Below, piece by piece: positions 1-6,096 of a stretch of DNA of 64,000 bases. The DNA comes from Silvibacterium bohemicum (GTDB lineage: Bacteria > Acidobacteriota > Terriglobia > Terriglobales > Acidobacteriaceae): contig NZ_LBHJ01000020.1 of assembly GCF_001006305.1 (NCBI RefSeq), positions 124,001-188,000 on the forward strand. The letters are read 5' to 3'. The notes beneath the pieces are model-generated. The model made no database searches, had not been told where the DNA came from, and worked only from the letters and a program-made list of their open reading frames with translations. Numbering within the stretch: position 1 is the stretch's first letter; every line of letters starts with the position of its first letter. Both the position numbers and the translations under genes were made by a program.

Positions 1-610
1 CCTTCAGATGTGCGCGCCCGCGCATTAGCCGTGACTTGACGGTGCCCAGGTTGATATTCAATATCTCCGCAACTTCTTCGTACGCCAGCCCTTCCAGGTC
101 GCGCAGGATGACGACGGTGCGGAAAGGTTCCGGTACTTCCCTTAATTCGGCCTCGACCTTGGCGCGAATCTCAGCTTTTTCGGCTGTTTCAAAGGGAGAC
201 TCGTGCTGATCGATCAGGGTGTCCTTAATACAAAGCGGCTGGCCTTCATTGGATTCGCCCGTTTCCGCCTCGATCGTCACTTCCTGGCGACGATGACGCG
301 ACCACCAGCGGCGCTGGTTCGAGGCCTCATGAAGAGCAATCCGATAAATCCAGGTGCGCAGGCTGGCATCCCCATGAAATCCCGAGATTCCCCGGAAAAT
401 CTTCACGAAAACTTCCTGGGTCAGATCGGCGGCATCGGAGGAAAGCGGGATAGTGCGGGCGATCAAGCTATAAACAGGTTGGTGATAGGTGGAAATCAGC
501 CACCCAAAAGCATCTTCCGAACCGGCCTTGAGCTGAGCGACCAAGGCCGTCTCTTCGGGCCGGATCCCGATTACGCTTGCAACATTTCCCACGGCAATCC
601 CCGCTTGCAT
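1..610 (-). CDS. ECF RNA polymerase sigma factor, partial (C-terminus beyond window)
   Basis: Reading leftwards from ATG at 610 gives about 203 residues before the window edge. Sigma region 2 is seen near residues 35-75 (AFGWLISTYHQPVYSLI, then DLTQEVFVKIFRG). Region 4 lies at the truncated end (VILRDLEGLAYEEVAEIL followed by GTVKSRLMRGRAHLK), the helix-turn-helix that contacts the -35 element. The protein directs core RNA polymerase to alternative promoters. An AGGAGGAG ribosome-binding site 6-7 bases upstream fixes the start. Only the last residues are missing. No anti-sigma gene is visible in this window; one could lie beyond the left edge. The family call is firm, the regulon unknown. Confidence 0.93.
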   Translation of the reverse strand, partial: MQAGIAVGNVASVIGIRPEETALVAQLKAGSEDAFGWLISTYHQPVYSLIARTIPLSSDAADLTQEVFVKIFRGISGFHGDASLRTWIYRIALHEASNQRRWWSRHRRQEVTIEAETGESNEGQPLCIKDTLIDQHESPFETAEKAEIRAKVEAELREVPEPFRTVVILRDLEGLAYEEVAEILNINLGTVKSRLMRGRAHLK

Positions 611-666
611 GAAAAAACTCCTCCTACAGTATCAGGAAGCCCCAACGACTCGCGAGTGGGCGCGCG

Positions 667-785
667 CTTTAGCATTTTCCCTATGGGTGCCAGACCGAAG
701 AAGAGAGGCTCAACGCAGCTTTTCCGTTAAGAAAAGCTGCACCTAGCCAATCTCCCAAAGGACATCGTAAATAGGGAAAAATGCT
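667..785. repeat. Nested inverted repeats between two genes
   Basis: An inner perfect 9-bp hairpin (GCAGCTTTT at 715-723 against AAAAGCTGC at 732-740) lies inside an outer pair (AGCATTTTCCCTAT at about 671-684 against ATAGGGAAAAATGCT at about 771-785, one extra A). It lies downstream of the leftward gene ending at 887 and upstream of the sigma gene start at 610. It could be a terminator or an interspersed palindromic repeat. There is no clear T-run, so a simple terminator is not certain. Confidence 0.5.
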
Positions 786-886
786 TTAGCCGCCGGCGGC
801 CGAGTGTCTCGCTCACTCTATTATGCTTAGACACCGGCCTGAGGTGCTTCGGTTCCCGGCACTCCTAACTTTTCTGAGGCGGAGCG

Positions 887-1585
887 CTAGTTGGAAGGCG
901 GATTCGATGCCGAACCGCTGGTCGTCGCGGGCGTTGGCGCAGGAGCCTTTTGGGCCGCCGGCTTCCGCTTTTTCTTCACGGCCGGTTGCACCGGTCCATC
1001 GTCCACAACCGCGGCCTTCGCCGGAGGAGGCGCAGGTATAGCGGCTGCGGCAGCTTTAACAGCGGCTTGCAGCTTCACGATCTGCGCTTCGCGAGCCTGA
1101 GCGGCAGACACAATTACATCGCCCAGCTGCTTGCGCGCAGACTCCAGACGATCGAGCGAGGATGCTATCGCGGATGCCTCGTTGTCTGGCGCAGCCAACA
1201 TCGCAGTCTGATCCACGCGCAGCAAAACGTCGTAGAGGGCGTCGATATTGCGATACACGGCGAACGAGGGGGCGATGGAGCCTGCAGCGCCATCGGCCTG
1301 CGCGATCAGACCCGGAAGCGTCTCCACCAAGTCCCGCTGAATCGACGAAAGATTGCGATCGGTTGCGGCCCTCACCTCGCCGGGCGCTTTCCATCTCCCG
1401 GTATTCAGCGCGCCGGCTGTGCTCTGCACATCCTGCAAAGCAGGTTGCACGATCGCGGCAATACTCGATCCCGGTGTTCCCGGACCGGTACCCCCATTCG
1501 GGCTGAGAGCAGATTGAGAGAATCCGGCGGAACTCGCCAGAGCGGCCGCCGCAAAGAACTGCAAAATGCATTTCGAAATTGACAT
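887..1585 (-). CDS. Secreted hypothetical protein with Lys/Pro/Ala-rich tail
   Basis: About 232 residues from ATG at 1585; a TTG four codons upstream is possible but less likely. The N-terminus is a signal peptide (ISKCILQFFAAAALASSAG). The middle is helical and alanine-rich, with repeated Ala/Gln/Asp segments that could form an extended or coiled structure. The last 35 residues are basic and Pro/Ala-rich (KKKRKPAAQKAPAP). No catalytic motif was recognised. It is read in the same direction as the sigma gene but about 280 bp separate them. A periplasmic or cell-surface structural role is only a guess. Confidence 0.7.
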   Translation of the reverse strand: MSISKCILQFFAAAALASSAGFSQSALSPNGGTGPGTPGSSIAAIVQPALQDVQSTAGALNTGRWKAPGEVRAATDRNLSSIQRDLVETLPGLIAQADGAAGSIAPSFAVYRNIDALYDVLLRVDQTAMLAAPDNEASAIASSLDRLESARKQLGDVIVSAAQAREAQIVKLQAAVKAAAAAIPAPPPAKAAVVDDGPVQPAVKKKRKPAAQKAPAPTPATTSGSASNPPSN

Positions 1586-1687
1586 GTCTTTCGTCAACGA
1601 TGCGGGATCTCCCCAACCGGTTGCAAGAGACTGGCAGGATTGACGAAACTGCCACAGTAAACGACAATGAAATCACCCTACCAATGT

Positions 1688-1763
1688 GGGCCTGTGGCGC
1701 AGCTGGGAGCGCGCTTCCATGGCATGGAAGAGGTCATCGGTTCGATCCCGATCAGGTCCACCA
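1688..1763 (+). tRNA. tRNA-Ala (anticodon GGC)
   Basis: A complete cloverleaf can be folded. The acceptor GGGCCTG pairs with CAGGTCC (one G-T pair), the anticodon stem CTTCC/GGAAG encloses the loop ATGGCAT with anticodon GGC, and the T arm contains GGTTCGATCCC. The discriminator A is at 1760 and CCA at 1761-1763 is encoded. The integrase gene ends only 72 bp downstream, so the 3' end of this tRNA is the probable attachment site of the conjugative element. Confidence 0.95.
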
Positions 1764-1834
1764 ATTATTCCAACAACTTAGACGATTTCGCGCTTTTTCA
1801 AAAAGGTCCAAGAAGGTCCAATAAGAGCTTGCCG

Positions 1835-3007
1835 TCATTTGGACCCCGCTTTCAGAAGTCCTGCGAGCTTTGACTGAGCCTCCCGCTTGGCCGGAGTGAC
1901 CGCCTGCGCGTAGACCTCAAGCGTCATCTTCACCGTCGCGTGCCGCAGTAGCTCCTGCACCACTTTGACATCCTCGCCGTTGGCCTTCAGCAAGGTGGTA
2001 AAGGTACGCCGGAAGGTATGCCAGCCGATGTGCTTTGCGATCTTCGCCCTTGCCGCGGCAGGACGAATACTCCGCTTCAGCAGTGAGTCGGGACTGTAGG
2101 GCTGCTTCCCCTTCTTCCGCGTACTGGCGAAGACCCAGTCCTTCGGCTGGTTGTAGGGAGCAGCGAGCTTCCACGTCAGCAGTTCCTCTGCAACCCAGGG
2201 GTCGAGCGGAACCGGCTTCCGTGAGATTTCCGTCTTGCACCGACCTACCCTCTGCCGGTAGACCGAGCGCGTGACGGATAGCTCCAGATCCTCAAAGTTC
2301 ACATCCATCCACTTGAGTCCGATTAGCTCGCTGCGGCGCAACCCGGTGACCGTATCCAGAAGAGCCATGGCACGATCACGATGCGGGAGCTGATCAAACA
2401 ACGCGATCAGTTCGTGAACCTCCAGTACGTCCGGAGTTCGCATACGCTTCCCGCTCTGTCGCACCATCGTGATCGGGTTCTTGCCCTGCGGCAGGAACTC
2501 GTGACGGATGGCGTGATTGAACAGGACGCTCATGATGGAACGGATCTTCGCCTTGCTCCCTCTGGCCAGCTTTAGGTCGCGCAGCCAATTCTCGACTGCA
2601 ACAGCCCTTACCTCATGCAGCTTCATCCCGCCCCATTTCGGAACCACGTGGAAGTCGAGGATATCGGTGTAGGTTGAGCGCGTTGAATACGCCCTGCCCT
2701 CCTCCTCGTCTCCCTCCTTAATAGGACCAAGCTCCAGCTCCTTGAAGTGTTTTACGAGAGCGGCGACCGAAGCCGGTTGCTGAGCCATCTCGGGCTGCTC
2801 TTCATTAATGGTTAAGCGCAATGCGTCAACAGCGACTAATGCCTTGGTCTCGGTCGGGTACTCCTCCACCGTCCCGATCACCTTATTGCGGCGAACCCGT
2901 TTTCCGTTGTCGCCGGTTTCCCGCCAACGGAAGATCCAGCAATCCGGGCCTTCCTTGCGCTTTACGCGATCCAGTGTTCCTTGTTGATATCGTGTCCGTC
3001 GAAACAT
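1835..3007 (-). CDS. int: Tyrosine recombinase / phage-type integrase
   Basis: 390 residues, usual for element integrases. The N-terminal arm-binding and SAM-like core-binding domains cover about residues 1-190. The catalytic domain shows the expected residues: Arg in GLRRSELIGLKW (about 224), His-x-x-Arg in HTFRRT (330-333), His in LLRHATV (about 356) and the nucleophile Tyr in TLEVYAQA (about 366). It catalyses site-specific integration and excision. It is read towards the tRNA-Ala gene, whose 3' end is the inferred attB. An excisionase-like gene lies 70 bp upstream. All catalytic residues are intact, so it is probably active. Confidence 0.95.
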   Translation of the reverse strand: MFRRTRYQQGTLDRVKRKEGPDCWIFRWRETGDNGKRVRRNKVIGTVEEYPTETKALVAVDALRLTINEEQPEMAQQPASVAALVKHFKELELGPIKEGDEEEGRAYSTRSTYTDILDFHVVPKWGGMKLHEVRAVAVENWLRDLKLARGSKAKIRSIMSVLFNHAIRHEFLPQGKNPITMVRQSGKRMRTPDVLEVHELIALFDQLPHRDRAMALLDTVTGLRRSELIGLKWMDVNFEDLELSVTRSVYRQRVGRCKTEISRKPVPLDPWVAEELLTWKLAAPYNQPKDWVFASTRKKGKQPYSPDSLLKRSIRPAAARAKIAKHIGWHTFRRTFTTLLKANGEDVKVVQELLRHATVKMTLEVYAQAVTPAKREAQSKLAGLLKAGSK

Positions 3008-3077
3008 ATTTTCTCCGTTTCGATGGCACAGACCACTGCTTCGATGGTGCCATAACTCAGCGGTCCTGAGCCTCGAA

Positions 3078-3287
3078 TTACTGCATTAAACTGCGGATAT
3101 ACGCTTCCAGACCGGAGGCGCGGAAACGCCATACTTTGCCGAATTTCAGGCCGGGAATCTCCCCTCGCCGCGCTCTCCGTTTTACCGTCTCCGGATGCAC
3201 ATGCATCAGTTCCGCAGCCTGCTGGCTGTCGAGTAAAGGCTCGAAAATATCGGCCACCTTGATCTGATCTTCTTCTTGTTTTTGCAT
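3078..3287 (-). CDS. Excisionase-family helix-turn-helix protein (HTH_17 type)
   Basis: 69 residues. The core LLDSQQAAELMHVHPETVKRR followed by GEIPGLKFGKVWRFR is the classical winged helix-turn-helix of the excisionase/AlpA group: helix-turn-helix, then a beta wing with a conserved Trp-Arg. It probably binds DNA near the attachment site, favours excision and may regulate the integrase immediately downstream (70 bp). Its upstream region holds one copy of a 47-bp sequence that also precedes virB2, which suggests that excision and conjugation are controlled together. Confidence 0.8.
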   Translation of the reverse strand: MQKQEEDQIKVADIFEPLLDSQQAAELMHVHPETVKRRARRGEIPGLKFGKVWRFRASGLEAYIRSLMQ

Positions 3288-3393
3288 CCTCGTCTCCTGT
3301 CAGGACGTTTTCACGGATTGCGCGGGATTGGAACGTGCAATCAATCGCATTCCGTAGCGCCCATAGCCAGACAATAGGTCGAAATTGTGGCGG

Positions 3394-3440
3394 CGATTAT
3401 TACCTTTTGCGACGCATTATTCCATCTGAGGCAATAATCC
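3394..3440 (-). promoter_or_regulatory. 47-bp shared upstream sequence, copy 1 (before the excisionase-like gene)
   Basis: Read on the minus strand this sequence matches 5250-5296 at 45 of 47 bases. It contains an inverted pair ATTATT-N12-AATAAT and a further TAATAAT. On the minus strand it lies about 107 bp upstream of the excisionase-like start. The same block in the same relative orientation precedes virB2. An operator for an element regulator is the simplest reading; the binding protein is unknown. Confidence 0.6.
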
Positions 3441-3528
3441 AAAGCCACACTATGTGGCATCGGAACCACAATCATTCAAGTCCTCAGCTTGAGTCTTGTC
3501 CGTGTATGCGCGATGATCGATTCGAGCG

Positions 3529-3972
3529 ATGAGCAGCACACCCATCATCCCGCCGGGCGGTACGCCGCCAATCCCACCCCACTGGCGCGAGGAGAGCGAC
3601 TGGATAGTCCTCATCGAGTTCTTGCGTGAGGACGATGCTGAGGATCGTGTGCGCGGGACGGAGGCCATCGGGTACATGTTCGCTTATTCGCAGATGACCG
3701 ATACGCGCATGCTGGCGCTGGTTGGCGATCCGAAGGAAGATGCCTACGAGCTGCTGTTTTCGTTCTCGTCTCCGGTCAATAAAGTGGAGTTCCTGCATTT
3801 GCTGCAATCGAATGACGCAACCGCCTGCGAGGAGTTCGAGATTCTCGTTCCCGATCCATCCGAGATCGAAGCTGCCCAGCCCATCGCACGAGTGTTGCCC
3901 GAGGACGTCATGCGGCAGGTCACTGTCATCGCTGCCATGCTGTTTGGCGGCGAGTCGGACACTATCCAATAG
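3529..3972 (+). CDS. Hypothetical element protein, acidic
   Basis: 147 residues starting MSSTPIIPPGGTPPIPPHW. The N-terminus is proline-rich. The rest is acidic, with predicted mixed helix and strand, and ends EDVMRQVTVIAAMLFGGESD. No transmembrane segment or catalytic motif was seen and I do not recognise the family. It lies between the copy-1 regulatory sequence and palindromic element A, in the early region of the conjugative element. By position it could be an accessory or anti-defence protein, but nothing in the sequence shows this. Confidence 0.65.
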   Translation: MSSTPIIPPGGTPPIPPHWREESDWIVLIEFLREDDAEDRVRGTEAIGYMFAYSQMTDTRMLALVGDPKEDAYELLFSFSSPVNKVEFLHLLQSNDATACEEFEILVPDPSEIEAAQPIARVLPEDVMRQVTVIAAMLFGGESDTIQ

Positions 3973-4066
3973 TCTGTCCAGCGTCATATCGATCACGGCC
4001 TTGAACGATCCTCAAACACTCTTCTGTTTCACAGCTTCCGCGTTTGCCAATCCCTCAAACCCTGAT

Positions 4067-4320
4067 CTTTTGCCCCATGCTCTTCCATCGCCCGGACACT
4101 GCTTCGGGTCTTAACCGCCGCCCTGCGGACTACGCGTGTTCTGCTTCGGCCTGACGGCCGCCCTGTGGGTTTCGGGTCCCTCCAAAACAATCTTCTGCAA
4201 AGAGCGCAGAACATTCTTTCGGCCCTCCCGAAAATGCACCCGCTTGCCTTGGGAGGCGGGACCCTCACATCGCTTCGCGTGGTGTGTTCCGAGCGCCTTC
4301 AGAGGCAAGGGGCCAAAAGG
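4067..4320 (+). repeat. Palindromic leader element, copy A (before methyltransferase gene)
   Basis: Noncoding block bounded by an inverted pair, CTTTTGCCCC at the left and GGGGCCAAAAG at the right. Internal hairpins include TTCTGC/GCAGAA (4193-4211) and TTTCGG/CCGAAA (4217-4233). A third stem follows, starting CTTGGGAGG and closing with CCGAG. The layout matches copies B and C, although the stem sequences differ and pairing is kept. The element ends only 12 bp before the methyltransferase start. This points to a structured leader, a promoter or a folded single-strand DNA element. Confidence 0.7.
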
Positions 4321-4331
4321 AGATTTCAGAG

Positions 4332-5054
4332 ATGGCAACCACGACCGTAGCAACCGCGCTGCAGAGCAGCTTCACCAACAAGATCCTTCACGGCAACTGC
4401 ATCGAAGTCATGAAGCATATGCCCTCTAACAGCGTCGATTTCATCCTCACCGATCCACCCTATCTCGTGAACTATCGCGACCGCAGTGGACGCACGATTC
4501 AGAACGATGTCGATGAGAGTTGGCTCAAACCAGCGATGGCAGAGGCGTACCGAGTATTGAAGCAGGACCGCGTGGCTGTGATGTTCTACGGGTGGACGAA
4601 GGTCGATGCGTTCTTCGAAGCCTGGCGCAGCGCGGGTTTTCAGCCTGTAGGTCACATCGTTTTCCGCAAGTCATATAGCTCGAAGAGCAGGTTCCTCCAG
4701 TATCAGCATGAGCAGGCATACCTTCTAGCGAAGGGCAGGCCGCCGCTCCCGAAGCGGCCGCTCGGCGACGTGATGGATATGCCCTATAGCGGCAACAAGC
4801 TCCATCCCACACAGAAACCGGTACCGGCACTGGCGCAACTGATCCGCAGCTTTTCTCTTCCAGGGGAGAGCGTGCTCGATCCCTTCGCTGGAAGTGGAAG
4901 CACCTGCGCTGCATCGCTCCTTACGGGTCGTAAGTACATCGGCGTGGAGATGGATGACGTGTACTTCAAACATGCCAGCGAGCGCTTACAGAGAGTCCAC
5001 CAGAGGGTCGCCGCAAGGCGATCTTCTGCTTCGGGCATTCCCACGCGGGTGTGA
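4332..5054 (+). CDS. DNA methyltransferase (N6-adenine/N4-cytosine, beta class)
   Basis: 240 residues from ATG 4332, chosen because GGAGA lies 10 bases upstream. Catalytic motif IV DPPY is at residues 41-44 and the AdoMet-binding motif I FAGSGST at 185-191. This order defines the beta class (CcrM/M.HinfI-like). HPTQKPV, the conserved stretch before motif I, is also present. It transfers methyl groups to adenine N6 or cytosine N4 in DNA. No restriction endonuclease is adjacent, so it is an orphan enzyme that probably protects the element from host restriction. It directly follows palindromic element A, which may control it. Confidence 0.93.
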   Translation: MATTTVATALQSSFTNKILHGNCIEVMKHMPSNSVDFILTDPPYLVNYRDRSGRTIQNDVDESWLKPAMAEAYRVLKQDRVAVMFYGWTKVDAFFEAWRSAGFQPVGHIVFRKSYSSKSRFLQYQHEQAYLLAKGRPPLPKRPLGDVMDMPYSGNKLHPTQKPVPALAQLIRSFSLPGESVLDPFAGSGSTCAASLLTGRKYIGVEMDDVYFKHASERLQRVHQRVAARRSSASGIPTRV

Positions 5055-5249
5055 TGTTACCCGCGCGCGCCGCGCCTCAAGGCGAGCCATCGCTCTGAGT
5101 CGCGATGATTGCGGCCTTGACCCGCGACATGCCCGCGGATTCTTTGCCAGTCATGGTGGGAATGCCATGATCTGCGCCTGCACGGCGCAATAGAAAACGC
5201 ATGATCTGTGATCCCAACCTGTGTCGCGTACACCACAATCTGGGTCTCT

Positions 5250-5296
5250 GGATTATTGCTCCAGATGGAATAATGCGTCGCAAAAGGTAATAATCG
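5250..5296 (+). promoter_or_regulatory. 47-bp shared upstream sequence, copy 2 (before virB2)
   Basis: This block differs from the reverse complement of 3394-3440 at only two positions. It starts GGATTATTG and ends GGTAATAATCG. The virB2 start lies 85 bp downstream. Weaker similarity continues past it into CCTACTGTC (5312-5320), matched by CCTATTGTC at the other locus, a possible -10 region. It is a candidate operator or activator site controlling the whole secretion operon. The remainder of the gap between 5055 and 5380 holds no gene I can support. Confidence 0.6.
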
Positions 5297-5380
5297 ACCC
5301 CCCTTTTCTCGCCTACTGTCGCTCCAGACGTTGCAACGGAGAGTGCTCACTCGCCGGAGATGCAAACGAAAGGAGCAGAC

Positions 5381-5710
5381 ATGCAACCCAGCCTTCCCAC
5401 CAAACGGCCTCACTTCCGGCGATTGCGTTCGCAATGCCGGAGGTGGGCGATTCCATCGCTGATGTTCCTTGCCGCTCTGCCGGTCTATGCCCAGACCGGC
5501 GCGAGCCCGTGGGAGAACGCGGTCAACGCTCTCAAGACCTCGTTCACCGGCCCCATCGCACAAGGGCTTTCGCTCGTGGCAATCGTCGTCGGCGGACTGA
5601 TGTTCGCCTACGGCGAGGGCCAGTCGAAGAAGATGCTCGCCGGCATCGTCTTCGGCATCGGCATGGCGATCGGCGCGGTTAACTTCATGGCCTGGCTTTT
5701 TCCGTCGTAG
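5381..5710 (+). CDS. virB2: VirB2/TrbC-like conjugative pilin
   Basis: About 109 residues from ATG 5381, which has AAAGGAGC just upstream; an in-frame start 21 bases earlier is less well placed. A basic N-terminus leads into a long signal sequence ending near PVYAQTG. Two hydrophobic segments (GLSLVAIVVGGLMFAYGEG and KKMLAGIVFGIGMAIGAV) joined by a short polar loop are the mark of cyclic or VirB2-type pilins. The processed product would form the conjugative pilus. It is the first gene of the secretion operon and is followed 60 bp later by virB3. Confidence 0.85.
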   Translation: MQPSLPTKRPHFRRLRSQCRRWAIPSLMFLAALPVYAQTGASPWENAVNALKTSFTGPIAQGLSLVAIVVGGLMFAYGEGQSKKMLAGIVFGIGMAIGAVNFMAWLFPS

Positions 5711-5769
5711 CCCTCTGACGGCAGGCCCAACCAACACCCGCAAACGACAGGCAGGAAGGAGGTTAGCAC

Positions 5770-6096
5770 ATGGCAGAGGGCGGTTCAACACGCAACGACG
5801 TACGCAGAAACAAAGTCTTCAAGGCGATGAACCGCCCGCTGACCGTGTTGGGCGCGGAACGCAGATTGTTCTTCGTGGCGCTGATTACAGGTGGCGCCAT
5901 CTTCTCCATGTTGCACTCCCTCATCGGCGGCATCGGCCTCTTCGTTGTAGGCGTCATCATCGCCCGCATTGCGACCAAACACGACGTAGAGATCCTGCGC
6001 ATCCTCTTCAACTCCACGAAATTCCGCAGACGCTACGACTCCATGAAGTGGGAACCAACAGTGATCGTCATCAGGGGGCAGCGTGCTCAGGATTAG
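5770..6096 (+). CDS. virB3: VirB3/TrbD-like inner membrane protein
   Basis: 108 residues. It has a short cytoplasmic N-terminus (KAMNRPLTVLGAERR, resembling the family start), then two adjacent membrane segments (LFFVALITGGAIFSMLH and GIGLFVVGVIIARIAT) and a basic tail. VirB3 proteins sit in the inner membrane and associate with the VirB4 ATPase during pilus assembly. An AGGAGG site lies just upstream. Its last 14 bases overlap the GTG start of virB4, so the two are probably translationally coupled. Confidence 0.85.
   Translation: MAEGGSTRNDVRRNKVFKAMNRPLTVLGAERRLFFVALITGGAIFSMLHSLIGGIGLFVVGVIIARIATKHDVEILRILFNSTKFRRRYDSMKWEPTVIVIRGQRAQD

Noticed and set aside
203-730. Rightward open frame of 175 codons overlapping the partial sigma gene
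   Set aside because: The minus strand encodes a clear ECF sigma factor with ribosome-binding site; the plus frame has no family features.
1797-1830. AAGGTCCA repeated twice after the tRNA as possible attachment core
   Set aside because: Only a 8-base direct repeat, with no partner found elsewhere; too short to support an att site.
5077-5202. Leftward 41-codon frame (MRFLLRRAGADHGIP...) upstream of virB2
   Set aside because: It lies in the regulatory gap, lacks a good ribosome-binding site and matches no family I can support.
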